Shown here piece by piece: positions 9,865 through 18,499 of a DNA stretch of 64,000 nucleotides (positions within the stretch are counted from its first letter, which is position 1; the number at the start of each line of letters is the position of its first letter). The stretch comes from Pseudomonas sp. Root71 (lineage in GTDB: Bacteria > Pseudomonadota > Gammaproteobacteria > Pseudomonadales > Pseudomonadaceae): assembly GCF_001429045.1 (NCBI RefSeq), contig NZ_LMHY01000012.1:93187-157186 (forward strand), written 5' to 3'. The position numbers were made by a program, and so were the translations under genes. The notes beneath the pieces were generated by a model. It saw nothing but the letters and a program-made list of their open reading frames with translations. It did no database searches and was not told the DNA's origin.

Positions 9865-10299
9865 ATGCCGTTAACCGATCAACACCGCTTTGGCATGCAA
9901 TTGGCCCAGATGTCCCGTGGCTGGCGTGCCGAACTGGACCGCCGACTGGCGGGCATGGGCTTGTCCCAGGCACGCTGGCTGGTGCTGCTGCACCTGGCCC
10001 GTTTCGAAGAAGCACCGACCCAGCGTGAGCTGGCACAAAGCGTCGGCGTCGAAGGCCCGACCCTGGCCCGCTTGCTCGACAGCCTGGAAAGCCAGGGCCT
10101 GGTGCAACGCCAGGCAGTGCTGGAAGACCGTCGGGCGAAGAAAATTGTGCTCTGCGCGCCGGCGCGTCCCCTGATCGAACAAATTGAAACCATTGCCACG
10201 CAACTGCGTCACGAACTGTTCGAAGGCGTTGATGAGGCGGATTTGAAGGTGTGCATGCGGGTTCACGGGCACATCCTGGGTAACCTTGAAAAGTCTTGA
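9865..10299 (+). CDS. MarR-family transcriptional regulator
   Basis: 144 residues with the winged-helix MarR fold: recognition region PTQRELAQSVGVEGPTLARL (about 52-71) and a wing with DRRAKKIVL. The LSQARWLVLLHLA helix resembles SlyA-type regulators. Such proteins are dimeric repressors released by small phenolic or lipophilic ligands; the ligand cannot be inferred. The ACTAATAATTAGT palindrome 33 bases upstream is its likely own operator. The next gene (FimV-like) starts about 130 bases downstream. Confidence 0.9.
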   Translation: MPLTDQHRFGMQLAQMSRGWRAELDRRLAGMGLSQARWLVLLHLARFEEAPTQRELAQSVGVEGPTLARLLDSLESQGLVQRQAVLEDRRAKKIVLCAPARPLIEQIETIATQLRHELFEGVDEADLKVCMRVHGHILGNLEKS

Positions 10300-10369
10300 G
10301 GCATAACCGAACGCCAGGTTTATGAGAGACCGCATCGGGCAGACTATAAGAACTACTCGGCAATATCGT

Positions 10370-10390
10370 GTTCGTAACGGATGTACGAAC
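10370..10390. promoter_or_regulatory. Inverted repeat upstream of the FimV-like gene
   Basis: GTTCGTA-N7-TACGAAC, perfect 7-bp arms, 37 bases before the chosen start codon. It could be an operator or a hairpin in the leader; no U-tract follows. Confidence 0.35.
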
Positions 10391-10426
10391 CCGTGCGGAT
10401 GGTTTCTGTAGATCTCAAGGATGCTC

Positions 10427-11665
10427 ATGCTCAAGTGTTGGCGATTGGTTTTACGCGGTGGTTCTCAGTGGTTGCTGGCCGGGGCTGCTGTCACATACTC
10501 GGCATGGGCGCCTGCGCTGGGCCTGGGTGAAATCACCCTGCATTCGGCGCTGAATCAACCGCTGCGTGCCGATATCACAATGGTGGATACCGCCGGCCTG
10601 GAGGAAAACCAGCTGTCGGTGAGCCTGGCAACGGCAGACGAGTTCAGCCGTGCCGGGGTCGACCGGGCATTTTTCCTCAACGACCTGAAGTTCACTCCGG
10701 TGCTGCGCGGTAATCGCCGCGTGATCCAGGTGACCTCCGCCAAACCGGTCAATGAACCCTTCCTGAATTTCCTTGTGCAGCTCAATCAGCCGAATGGGCG
10801 ATTGTTGCGCGAGTACACGGTTTTGATCGATCCGCCGGGTGCGCCAGGGGTTGTTCCCGCCGCCGATGAAGCGGTTTCCATCTCCCCGGCGTCCGCATTT
10901 CCCCGTGTTCAACCGGTCCTGGCGCCGTCACCCGTGGTCAAGGCACCGCCAGAAACGGACGTCGCCGTTGTTGATCCCGCTATCGAACAACTGGCCGCCA
11001 GCACCCTGCAAAACCACGAGTTGCAAACCACGGTCGATGAGCTCAACGCGAAGCTTCAAGGCCAGGATGAGTTGATCGCCAGCCAGAAAAAACAGTTGGC
11101 CGAACTGCACACCCAACTGGCGGAGCTCAAGAAGGTAAAGGCTCAACCCATTTCCTCCGACGCAGTGCCGCCAGCCCCCGCCATTGCTGAAAAAACCGGG
11201 TTTGGCTGGCTGCCGATTGCCGGTATGTCGGCGCTGATAGCGTTGCTGGCGCTGGGCTGGTTTGTTCGCCGCCGGCGCCAGCAACATCAGGCCGCAGCTT
11301 CAGAGGCGCTGCCGTCGCAGCCGGAACCGCTGGCGGAGCTTTATGCCGAGCCAGTGACGTGGCCCACCGTCAGGCAACCCGTCGCGGTACCGGCCAACGA
11401 TGAGCTTGAGTGGGTCGACAGCAGTCGTTCCACCTCGGTCGCTGCTGCCGTGGCGGTGGTTCCGGGTTTGGCGATGTCCGGTGAATCCGCCATTGATCAT
11501 GAGTACCGGCTCAACCTGGAGGAGTTCTCCTTGGCGTCGAGTTGGGACCTGATCAGCCCCAGCGGGAACCCGCAGCCGGCTGCTCCGGCCATGATCGAGC
11601 CAGAGTTCGAGTTGGAAACGCCATTCGCTCCGCCGTCTCGACAGTCACCGGTCGGGCTATCATAG
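10427..11665 (+). CDS. Short FimV-like envelope protein
   Basis: 412 residues from ATG 10427, preferred over ATG 10421 because AAGG directly abuts the earlier codon. Seen: signal-like hydrophobic N-terminus; a FimV N-terminal domain (LGEITLHSALNQPLRADI, through about residue 130); a Pro/Val linker; a coiled coil (about 180-230); a TM helix followed by RRRRQQ (about 255-280); and an acidic cytoplasmic tail. Unlike polar-hub FimV it has no obvious LysM motif and no C-terminal TPR/FimV-C domain. Its role in polarity, pili or peptidoglycan is inference from the N-terminal domain only. Confidence 0.75.
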   Translation: MLKCWRLVLRGGSQWLLAGAAVTYSAWAPALGLGEITLHSALNQPLRADITMVDTAGLEENQLSVSLATADEFSRAGVDRAFFLNDLKFTPVLRGNRRVIQVTSAKPVNEPFLNFLVQLNQPNGRLLREYTVLIDPPGAPGVVPAADEAVSISPASAFPRVQPVLAPSPVVKAPPETDVAVVDPAIEQLAASTLQNHELQTTVDELNAKLQGQDELIASQKKQLAELHTQLAELKKVKAQPISSDAVPPAPAIAEKTGFGWLPIAGMSALIALLALGWFVRRRRQQHQAAASEALPSQPEPLAELYAEPVTWPTVRQPVAVPANDELEWVDSSRSTSVAAAVAVVPGLAMSGESAIDHEYRLNLEEFSLASSWDLISPSGNPQPAAPAMIEPEFELETPFAPPSRQSPVGLS

Positions 11666-11698
11666 CGGCGTCGTCAAACTCTGGAGTCAGGCCCCATC

Positions 11699-11986
11699 AT
11701 GACCGTCAGCAAACCGGAAATCATCATCACCTATTGCACGCAATGCCAATGGCTGTTGCGTGCGGCCTGGCTGGCCCAGGAACTGCTCAGCACCTTTGGT
11801 GATGATTTGGGCAAAGTCTCTCTGGTGCCGGGCACCGGCGGGGTCTTTCATATCTACTGTGACGCCGTACAGATCTGGGAGCGCAAGGCGGACGGAGGCT
11901 TCCCCGAAGCCAAGGTACTCAAGCAGCGGGTCCGTGACCAGATCGACCCGGACCGCGACCTGGGGCACAACGACCGCACTCAGTGA
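11699..11986 (+). CDS. SelT/SelW/SelH (Rdx) family thioredoxin-like protein
   Basis: 95 residues with the N-terminal redox motif CTQC (about 14-17) in ITYCTQCQWLLRAAWLAQEL and a GTGGVFHIYCD segment typical of the Rdx family. Both catalytic positions are cysteine rather than selenocysteine, as in most bacterial members. Function is unproven beyond a presumed thiol-redox role. Its 3' end overlaps the convergent EamA gene by 7 bases. Confidence 0.88.
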   Translation: MTVSKPEIIITYCTQCQWLLRAAWLAQELLSTFGDDLGKVSLVPGTGGVFHIYCDAVQIWERKADGGFPEAKVLKQRVRDQIDPDRDLGHNDRTQ

Positions 11987-12873
11987 GACGCGGCCTCGGC
12001 TGCAACGGCCTTCTTGCTTGTGCCACTTGAGAACCGGCTGGACACCACAATCGCCACAATGATCAGCGCGCCCCCCAGCAACATGCGCAGGGTCGGGTTT
12101 TCGTTGAACAGCAACCAGGCGACGGTGATGCCGTAGACCGGCTCCAGGGCGAACACTACGGCGGCAGTGCGAGCCTTGATCACCGCGAGGCTGGCGACGA
12201 ACAGGCTGTGGGCTACACCGGTACAGAACACACCTAGCAGGCCGATCCACAGCCAGTCGATGGCGCGCACTTCGCTCAATTGAGGCGCCGCCACCGGCAG
12301 CAGGCATAGGGCAACCACCACGTTCTGGCACAGCGCCGCCTGGACCGGCGGGACTCGACCGGAACTGGCACGGTTGGTCAGTGACAGCAGGGCGAACAAC
12401 AAACCGGAACCCACGGCCCACAGCAGGCCGGTGGTGGCGCCGCTGGCCAGGTCAAAGTCGGGCGTGACCAACACCAGGCCGACACTCACCAGCAGCACCA
12501 GCACAATCTCATTGGCGCGAATGCGCTCGCGGAAGATCAGCCCTTCGAGGATCACGGTAAAGGCCGGGAAGCTGGCGAAACCGAGCGTCGCAATCGCCAC
12601 GCCTGCGACTTTCACGGCAATGAAGAAGCTCACCCAGTGTCCGGCCAGCAACAAGCCGCTGAGCAGTAGTCGACGCCAGTCCACGGCCTCGAGTTTCTGC
12701 CAGCGCGTCTGGCTGGCGAACCGTGCAAAAAACGCCAGCGCGAGCACCGCAAAGGCGGCACGGCCGAACACGATGATCGCCGGGGACGCGGCGGCCAGTT
12801 TGCCGAACACGCCAGTCAGGCCGAACATCAATGCGCCGATATGCAAGGCGCCAAGGGCGGTACGGGGAGTCAT
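11980..12873 (-). CDS. EamA/DMT-family transporter
   Basis: 297 residues, about ten hydrophobic helices arranged as two EamA repeats, with the second-repeat signature FALEPVYGITVAWLLFNE. It is a drug/metabolite-superfamily exporter of unknown substrate. ATG 12873 has an AAGGA Shine-Dalgarno seven bases upstream; a TTG at 12891 would add six residues but has no site. It lies downstream of, and on the same strand as, an AraC regulator that may control it. Confidence 0.87.
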   Translation of the reverse strand: MTPRTALGALHIGALMFGLTGVFGKLAAASPAIIVFGRAAFAVLALAFFARFASQTRWQKLEAVDWRRLLLSGLLLAGHWVSFFIAVKVAGVAIATLGFASFPAFTVILEGLIFRERIRANEIVLVLLVSVGLVLVTPDFDLASGATTGLLWAVGSGLLFALLSLTNRASSGRVPPVQAALCQNVVVALCLLPVAAPQLSEVRAIDWLWIGLLGVFCTGVAHSLFVASLAVIKARTAAVVFALEPVYGITVAWLLFNENPTLRMLLGGALIIVAIVVSSRFSSGTSKKAVAAEAASH

Positions 12874-12950
12874 TGCAATCCTTAACGACAAACGAACAGA
12901 GGCCTCATTGAAGCGCGTAATGGCCCATCAAGTCTGTCGGCAAACTCGCG

Positions 12951-13709
12951 TTATTTGTCGCCAGTCTCGCGCCGCAGTTTTCCGGGCGATGCCCCGAACT
13001 CGCGCAGTACCGCCGCCGCGAAGGCACTCTGGGAGCTGTAGCCGACACGGCTGGCAATTTCGCCGATGGGCAGTGCCGAGTTGCGCAGCAAGCCCACCGC
13101 TATGTGCAGGCGTCGGCTGCGGATGTAGTCCATTGGCGTCTGCCCGCATTCGGCCACGAACCGTGCATGCAGACGGGCACTGGAAAGGCCGGCTACCCGG
13201 GCCAGGTCGGCCACTTGCAGCGGGTATGCCGCGTACTGATCGATGTGCGCGTCCAGCGCCGCATAGGGCAGACGCCGACCGCCGACGGCTTCGGGCCTGA
13301 CGTTGTTGAGACTGGCCAGCAACAGCACCGCGCCTTGTTGAGCGATCAGCGGATCATCCACCGGACTGTTCGCCAGCCAACTGACCAATTGGCTTTGCCC
13401 GGCATTCAGGGGCAGGCGCCCGGCGTTGTCGAGCAGGCGTCGGCTGGGCTCGGCGTGATCGCCCAACGACTGGGCAACCCATTGTTCGCTTGGCACATCC
13501 AGCACCAGGCAGCGGCTGCCATTGGCGCTGCCACAGGCGTGATGCGCTCCGGAGGGCACCACCACGAAACTCTGCCGGACCACCTGGCTGCCACGCCCGT
13601 CGACCTCGAAATCCAGGGCGCCAGAAAGCCCGAACACCAGTTGCGCGTGTTCGTGGCTATGGACGATCAGGTCGTGGCTGTATTGGCGAAGCGTGAGGAT
13701 CGGTCTCAT
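12951..13709 (-). CDS. AraC-family transcriptional regulator with cupin N-terminus
   Basis: 252 residues: an AraC-type cupin ligand domain (about 1-130, with HSHEHAQLVFGLSG) and a C-terminal pair of helix-turn-helix motifs ending in IASRVGYSSQSAFAAAVLRE. A GGAG ribosome site precedes ATG 13709. The EamA transporter gene follows on the same strand 77 bases after the stop. The 22-bp-spaced direct repeats 51-80 bases upstream of its start are a plausible binding site. Confidence 0.88.
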   Translation of the reverse strand: MRPILTLRQYSHDLIVHSHEHAQLVFGLSGALDFEVDGRGSQVVRQSFVVVPSGAHHACGSANGSRCLVLDVPSEQWVAQSLGDHAEPSRRLLDNAGRLPLNAGQSQLVSWLANSPVDDPLIAQQGAVLLLASLNNVRPEAVGGRRLPYAALDAHIDQYAAYPLQVADLARVAGLSSARLHARFVAECGQTPMDYIRSRRLHIAVGLLRNSALPIGEIASRVGYSSQSAFAAAVLREFGASPGKLRRETGDK

Positions 13710-13759
13710 CGCGGGTCTCCCGGCTCAGGGCGTCAGTCTACACCGAGCGGGCCTGTAAG

Positions 13760-13789
13760 CGCTGTCACAGGACTGACTTGACGCTGTCA
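13760..13789. promoter_or_regulatory. Direct repeats, candidate AraC-family operator
   Basis: CGCTGTCA occurs at 13760-13767 and 13782-13789, exactly 22 bp apart (two helical turns), in the divergent region between the araC-type gene and the LpxH-like gene. AraC proteins typically bind such direct half-sites. Confidence 0.45.
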
Positions 13790-13843
13790 TGGACCATTAA
13801 CCGGCTCGGAGCAGACTTGGCAAAACTTGCCAGAGGGTTGCCC

Positions 13844-14659
13844 ATGACCAGCGCCGAGCTCGCCAAACCCACCCGTAAGCAACGCGTACGGACTTTATGG
13901 ATTTCCGACGTGCATTTGGGCACCCGGGATTGCCAGGCTGAACACCTGTCGCGGTTTCTCAAGGGCTACCACGCAGACAAGATCTATCTGGTCGGCGACA
14001 TCATCGACGGCTGGAAACTGCGCGGCGGCATGTACTGGCCGCAAGCGCACACCAACGTCATCCGTCGCCTGCTGACCATGAGCAAGCGCGGCACGGAGGT
14101 GATCTACGTCACCGGCAACCACGACGAATTCCTGCGCCGCTATTCGAAGCTGATCCTGGGCAATATCCAGTTGGTCGACGAAGCCGTGCACGTCACCGCC
14201 GACGGCCGGCACCTGCTGGTGATCCATGGCGACCAGTTCGATGTGATCACCCGTTATCATCGCTGGCTGGCGTTTCTCGGTGACTCGGCCTACGAATTCA
14301 CCCTGACCCTCAACCGCTGGCTCAATCATTGGCGCGCGCGATATGGCTACGGCTACTGGTCGCTGTCGGCCTACCTCAAGCACAAGGTGAAAACCGCGGT
14401 CAGCTTTATCAGCGACTTCGAAGAAGCCATCGCCCATGAATGCGTCAAGCGCGAGCTGCACGGTGTGGTGTGCGGGCACATTCACCATGCCGAGATTCGC
14501 AAGGTCGGCGAGGTGGACTACCTCAATTGCGGCGACTGGGTGGAATCGTGCACCGCCCTGATCGAGCACTGGGATGGTTCAATCGAGTTGTATCGCCTGG
14601 CGGATGCCCAGGCGCGCGAGGCGCAGTTGAAGGCGGCCAGGGTGGCAGAGTTGGCTTGA
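13844..14659 (+). CDS. LpxH-like UDP-2,3-diacylglucosamine diphosphatase-family metallophosphoesterase
   Basis: 271 residues with all motifs of a calcineurin-like phosphoesterase: SDVHLGTRDCQ, GDIIDGW, GNHDEF, HGDQFD and GHIHHAE. This is the longer paralogue class annotated as UDP-2,3-diacylglucosamine diphosphatase; whether it serves lipid A or another phosphoester is not decided by sequence. ATG 13844 follows AGAGGG; an in-frame start at 13778 lacks a site and sits in the promoter region with the direct repeats. Confidence 0.85.
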   Translation: MTSAELAKPTRKQRVRTLWISDVHLGTRDCQAEHLSRFLKGYHADKIYLVGDIIDGWKLRGGMYWPQAHTNVIRRLLTMSKRGTEVIYVTGNHDEFLRRYSKLILGNIQLVDEAVHVTADGRHLLVIHGDQFDVITRYHRWLAFLGDSAYEFTLTLNRWLNHWRARYGYGYWSLSAYLKHKVKTAVSFISDFEEAIAHECVKRELHGVVCGHIHHAEIRKVGEVDYLNCGDWVESCTALIEHWDGSIELYRLADAQAREAQLKAARVAELA

Positions 14660-14680
14660 TCATTCAGTGCCTGTGCTGGC

Positions 14681-14788
14681 CTCTTCGCGGGCAAGTCGGA
14701 TCGCCGCACCGCCGCTCCCACAGTGGGCGAAGGTGAGCACAAGATTTGTGACCGCCTGATAACCTGTGGGAGCGGGCTTGCTCGCGAA
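14681..14788. repeat. REP elements, one a variant with an extra internal segment
   Basis: A left element (14681-14722) begins CTCTTCGCGGGCAAG and ends CGCTCCCACA, but TCGGATCGCCGCACCGC replaces the usual short centre. A normal REP in the opposite orientation begins TGTGGGAGCGGGCTTGCTCG at 14765. The same variant centre recurs at 36024-36063. Confidence 0.75.
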
Positions 14789-14817
14789 TGGACCGCGAAG
14801 CGGTCCCGCTGGATCTG

Positions 14818-15408
14818 TCAGGTTGGCGAATGTTCTTCCATCGCCGCCTTGTAGATCGAATTCCTGGGGTGCGCAAACAAGCGCTCCATCATCGGCTCGA
14901 AAAAGCTCAACGGCAGCGTGTCGTACACCGGATCAAACGCCGCTGCATCGTATCTGGCGCAGAATTCAACGGTCGCCTGGTACTGCGGATGCTCCTGGAA
15001 TTGCTCGCGCAGATGCCGGTCCATGCCCAGGTGATGGAAGAAGTAGTAGCCCTGGAAAATCCCGTGCTTTTCCACCATCCACAAGTTCTCGGCGCTGACG
15101 AACGGCTTGAGGATCGCCGCCGCGATGTCCGGGTGATTGTAGGAGCCCAGGGTGTCGCCGATATCGTGGAGCAGGGCGCAGACCACGTACTCTTCGTCGC
15201 GACCATCGCGCCAGGCGCGGGTGGCGGTTTGCAGAGAGTGGGTCAGGCGATCCACCGGGAAGCCGCCAAAATCACCCTCCAGCAACTTCAGGTGCGCCAC
15301 GATCCGTGCAGGCAATTGTCTTGCGTAGGCACTGAAGTCCGCGGCGATGATCGCCCAGTCCTCCTGAGTGCCGTCCTTCATGTGGGTGAAGCGGGCATTG
15401 GCATTCAT
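14818..15408 (-). CDS. HD-domain protein (PhnZ/MIOX-like diiron family)
   Basis: 196 residues with an HD fold: HSLQTATRAWRDG, then ALLHDIGDTLGSYNHPD, and later HLGMDRH. The layout resembles the mixed-valent diiron HD oxygenases (PhnZ, myo-inositol oxygenase-like) as well as ordinary HD phosphohydrolases, so the reaction is left open. ATG 15408 is chosen with an AGAGAG site; a TTG at 15414 is an alternative. It is followed upstream on the same strand by the Mpo1-like gene, 27 bases away. Confidence 0.82.
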   Translation of the reverse strand: MNANARFTHMKDGTQEDWAIIAADFSAYARQLPARIVAHLKLLEGDFGGFPVDRLTHSLQTATRAWRDGRDEEYVVCALLHDIGDTLGSYNHPDIAAAILKPFVSAENLWMVEKHGIFQGYYFFHHLGMDRHLREQFQEHPQYQATVEFCARYDAAAFDPVYDTLPLSFFEPMMERLFAHPRNSIYKAAMEEHSPT

Positions 15409-15435
15409 CGGCAACTCTCTTGTGACGGATGTCAG

Positions 15436-15747
15436 CTAGAACGGAACGCGCCCCAGGACCATGTCCCGGTACATGACAAAATCGCCGAGCAGGCTATAGA
15501 AGGGGTGTTGAAACGTGGCCGGGCGGTTCTTCTCGAAGAAGAAATGCCCGACCCAGGCAAAGCTGTAGCCTGCCAGTGGCAGGGCCCACAACAGCATCCA
15601 GGCTCCGCGACCAATGGTCAGCGTCAGAATCAAGATAACCAGGGTCGTGCCGATAAAATGTAAACGGCGACAGGTGCTGTTGCTGTGCTCACTGAGGTAG
15701 TAAGGATAGAACTCAGCGAAGCTGTTGAATCGTTTGACGTTTTCCAC
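15436..15747 (-). CDS. Mpo1-like (DUF962) membrane protein
   Basis: 103 residues from GTG 15747; an in-frame ATG at 15828 would give 130 residues, but the added part is not typical of the family and lacks a Shine-Dalgarno. Seen: FNSFAEFYPYYLSEHSN, a conserved histidine region (RRLHFIG), two central TM helices, and WVGHFFFEKNRPATF, all diagnostic of DUF962. Yeast Mpo1 is an Fe-dependent 2-hydroxy fatty acid dioxygenase; whether the bacterial protein acts likewise is inference. Confidence 0.8.
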   Translation of the reverse strand: MENVKRFNSFAEFYPYYLSEHSNSTCRRLHFIGTTLVILILTLTIGRGAWMLLWALPLAGYSFAWVGHFFFEKNRPATFQHPFYSLLGDFVMYRDMVLGRVPF

Positions 15748-15906
15748 GACAGCGATCTCTGTGGTTATTGTTCTTGCTGCAAGTTGTTCTGCGGGTAGTT
15801 TATTTGAGTCTAGAGTGATCAATGGCATCAGCCACTGACAATAGGCGCCACTTTAGTATCCTTCGGTCAATAGCCGTAGCATGCGGCCACCATGTAAGAA
15901 AACGCC

Positions 15907-16968
15907 ATGAGCGAACGAACGACTTCTGCAAGCTGGGCGATGGGGATTGTCAAAGCGCTGGAGATGGACGGCCTGGATTGCCGGGCCCTGTTCAAGCAGC
16001 TGGGGCTCGACTACGCGGCACTGGACGATCCGGACGCACGCTTCCCGCAAGACTCCATGACACGGCTGTGGCAGCGCGCGGTCGAGCTGTCCGGCAATCC
16101 GGCCATCGGCCTGAACATGGGCAAGGTGGTGCGACCGGCGCAGTTTCATGTGGCCGGTTACGCTTTGATGTCCAGCCAGACTCTCGCCGAAGGCTTTCAG
16201 CGTCTGGTGCGCTATCAGCGGATCATTGCCGAAAGTGCCGACCTGAGTTTCAAGCTGCTGGAAGAAGGCTACGCGCTGATTCTGACGGTCCATGGCGATC
16301 ATCTGCCGCCGACCCGGCAAAGCGCCGAAGCTTCGCTGGCCTGTGCCTTGGCGCTGTGCAGCTGGTTGACCGGGCGTACGTTGCAACCACGCAAAGTGTT
16401 GCTGCAGGGGGCCGAGCCGGCCAACCTGGAGCCCTATAAGCAAGCCTTCCATGCACCGCTGGTGTTCAACGCGCCCTACGATGCGCTGATTTTCGAGCGC
16501 GCCGATATGGAAGCGCCGCTGCCAACGGCCAACGAGGCCATGGCGCTGCTGCATGACCGCTTTGCCGGTGAGTACCTGGCGCGATTTTCCGAAAGTCGCG
16601 TAACCCACAAGGCGCGGCAGGTGTTGTGCCGCCTGTTGCCCCAAGGCGAGCCCAAGCGCGACACCGTGGCGCAGACGCTGCATCTGTCCCAGCGCACCTT
16701 GCAACGGCGCTTGCAGGAAGAGGGCACGAGTTTTCAGGCGCTGCTGGACGATACCCGGCGTGAACTGGCCGAGCAGTACCTGGCGCAACCGAACATGACC
16801 TTGCTGGAAATTGCCTACTTGCTGGGGTTTGCCGATCCGAGCAACTTCTTCCGTGCATTTCGGCGCTGGTTCGATGCCACACCCGGTGAGTACCGGATGC
16901 GGCTGATGCAATCGGCTGACGCGATCAATGACGCCAAAATGCCGGAATACAAAGCACAAACACCGTAA
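15907..16968 (+). CDS. AraC-family regulator (OruR/arabinose-binding-domain type)
   Basis: 353 residues: N-terminal arabinose-binding-like domain of the AraC_E/OruR class (about 15-200) and C-terminal HTH_18 (about 240-335) with LHLSQRTLQRRLQEEGTSFQ and LLGFADPSNFFRAFRRW. Regulators of this layout often control ornithine or fatty-acid catabolism, but no adjacent target operon is present. Its last 44 bases overlap the 3' end of convergent trkH. Confidence 0.88.
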   Translation: MSERTTSASWAMGIVKALEMDGLDCRALFKQLGLDYAALDDPDARFPQDSMTRLWQRAVELSGNPAIGLNMGKVVRPAQFHVAGYALMSSQTLAEGFQRLVRYQRIIAESADLSFKLLEEGYALILTVHGDHLPPTRQSAEASLACALALCSWLTGRTLQPRKVLLQGAEPANLEPYKQAFHAPLVFNAPYDALIFERADMEAPLPTANEAMALLHDRFAGEYLARFSESRVTHKARQVLCRLLPQGEPKRDTVAQTLHLSQRTLQRRLQEEGTSFQALLDDTRRELAEQYLAQPNMTLLEIAYLLGFADPSNFFRAFRRWFDATPGEYRMRLMQSADAINDAKMPEYKAQTP

Positions 16969-18379
16969 TGATCTCCAACCGGCCCAGTAGCATGCCGAAC
17001 GAGAGAATCCACTTGGCGGCATCCGGCAGGGTGGCGAAGTTGCCCGCCGGGCCGATGGTTTCGCCGAGCCCCGGGCCGACACCGGACACCGTACTGGCTG
17101 CGCCAGTGAGGGCGGTCATCCAGTCCACGCCGAGCAGCGACAGCAGCAGCGCAATCACGCAGATGGTGATCGCAAAGAAGAACGAAAAGGTCAGGATCGA
17201 CCGCACGATTTCTTCGTCGAGGCGGTGACCGTTGTACTTCTGCTTGATCACCGCCCGCGGGTGAATCAGCTGGTTAAGGTTGGCCTTGAGCAGGATATAG
17301 GCCACCTGGAAGCGGAAAATCTTGATCCCGCCCGCGGTCGATCCGGAGCAACCGCCGACAAACCCCAGGTAGAAGAACAGCATCAACGAGAAATTGCCCC
17401 ACAGGCTGTAGTCCCCCAGTGCAAAACCGGTGGTGGTCACTACCGACGTCACGTTCAGCGCCACATGCCGCAATGCCTCCAGCCAATGCAGCTGGGTAGT
17501 CCACCAATACCAGGTGCCGAGCACCAGCCAGGTCACCAGCAGCATGCCGAGCAGGCCTTGAACCTGTTCATCCTTGATCAGCGCACGACGGTTACCACGC
17601 AACGTGGAGACATACAGGGTGAACGGCAGGGCACCGAGAATCATGATGACGATCGCGACCCAATGCACCGCAGGCTCCGGCCACTTGGCCAAGGACTGGT
17701 CTGAGGTGGAGAAACCGCCGGTGGAGATCGCCGACATCGCATGGTTGATGGCGTCGAACAGGCTCATCCCGGCCCACCAGAACGCCAGGCTGCCGACAAT
17801 AGTGATGCCGACGTAAGTCGCAACAATCAGGCGCGCCACCATGTGCGAACGGGGCATGACCTTTTCGGAACGGTCCGAAGATTCGGTCTGGAACAGTCGC
17901 ATGCCACCGATGCGCAACAGCGGCAGGATCGCCACCGCCATGCCGATGAAGCCGATGCCGCCGAGCCAGTGCAGCAACGAGCGCCACATCAGGATGCCCG
18001 GGGACATAGTGTCCAGGCCGCTGAGTACGGTTGCACCAGTGGCGGTGATGCCGGACATGCTTTCGAAGAATGAATCGGTGTAGCTGATGTGCTGGGTCAG
18101 CAGGAACGGCAGCGCGGCGAAGATGCACACCACCAGCCAACTGCTGACGGTGAGCAGGTACATGTCCCGGGGGCGCAGGTGAATGTGTTCCGGGCGCCCC
18201 GGAATCACCAGCGCCAAACCAGCGACAAAGGTAATCATGCTGGCCCAGAGGAACGACGGCAGATCGCTGGTGCGGTCGAAAACGACCAGCGTGGCCATGG
18301 GCACGACCATGGAGATCGCCAGCGTGATCAGGAAGATGCCGATGATGAAACCAATGATCCGTAAGGTCGGCAACGCCAT
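16925..18379 (-). CDS. trkH: TrkH-family potassium uptake channel subunit
   Basis: 484 residues, about ten hydrophobic helices, with four pore-loop selectivity motifs: SGITATGATV, STGGFSTSD, TSVVTTTGFA and STVSGVGPGLG. It works with the cytoplasmic nucleotide-binding subunit TrkA, which is not in the window. ATG 18379. The 3' overlap with the convergent AraC gene means the two messages are complementary over at least 44 bases. Confidence 0.95.
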   Translation of the reverse strand: MALPTLRIIGFIIGIFLITLAISMVVPMATLVVFDRTSDLPSFLWASMITFVAGLALVIPGRPEHIHLRPRDMYLLTVSSWLVVCIFAALPFLLTQHISYTDSFFESMSGITATGATVLSGLDTMSPGILMWRSLLHWLGGIGFIGMAVAILPLLRIGGMRLFQTESSDRSEKVMPRSHMVARLIVATYVGITIVGSLAFWWAGMSLFDAINHAMSAISTGGFSTSDQSLAKWPEPAVHWVAIVIMILGALPFTLYVSTLRGNRRALIKDEQVQGLLGMLLVTWLVLGTWYWWTTQLHWLEALRHVALNVTSVVTTTGFALGDYSLWGNFSLMLFFYLGFVGGCSGSTAGGIKIFRFQVAYILLKANLNQLIHPRAVIKQKYNGHRLDEEIVRSILTFSFFFAITICVIALLLSLLGVDWMTALTGAASTVSGVGPGLGETIGPAGNFATLPDAAKWILSFGMLLGRLEIITVFVLCIPAFWRH

Positions 18380-18499
18380 GAGGTCCGCTCGGCTGATAGT
18401 GGAAGGGCGCCATTCTACCTGCGGGGCAGGGCATGTAAACCGGCACTGCTGCAGCAGTTACCGCTAGAATAGCCGCACATATTTTTCAGGAGGTGGCCG

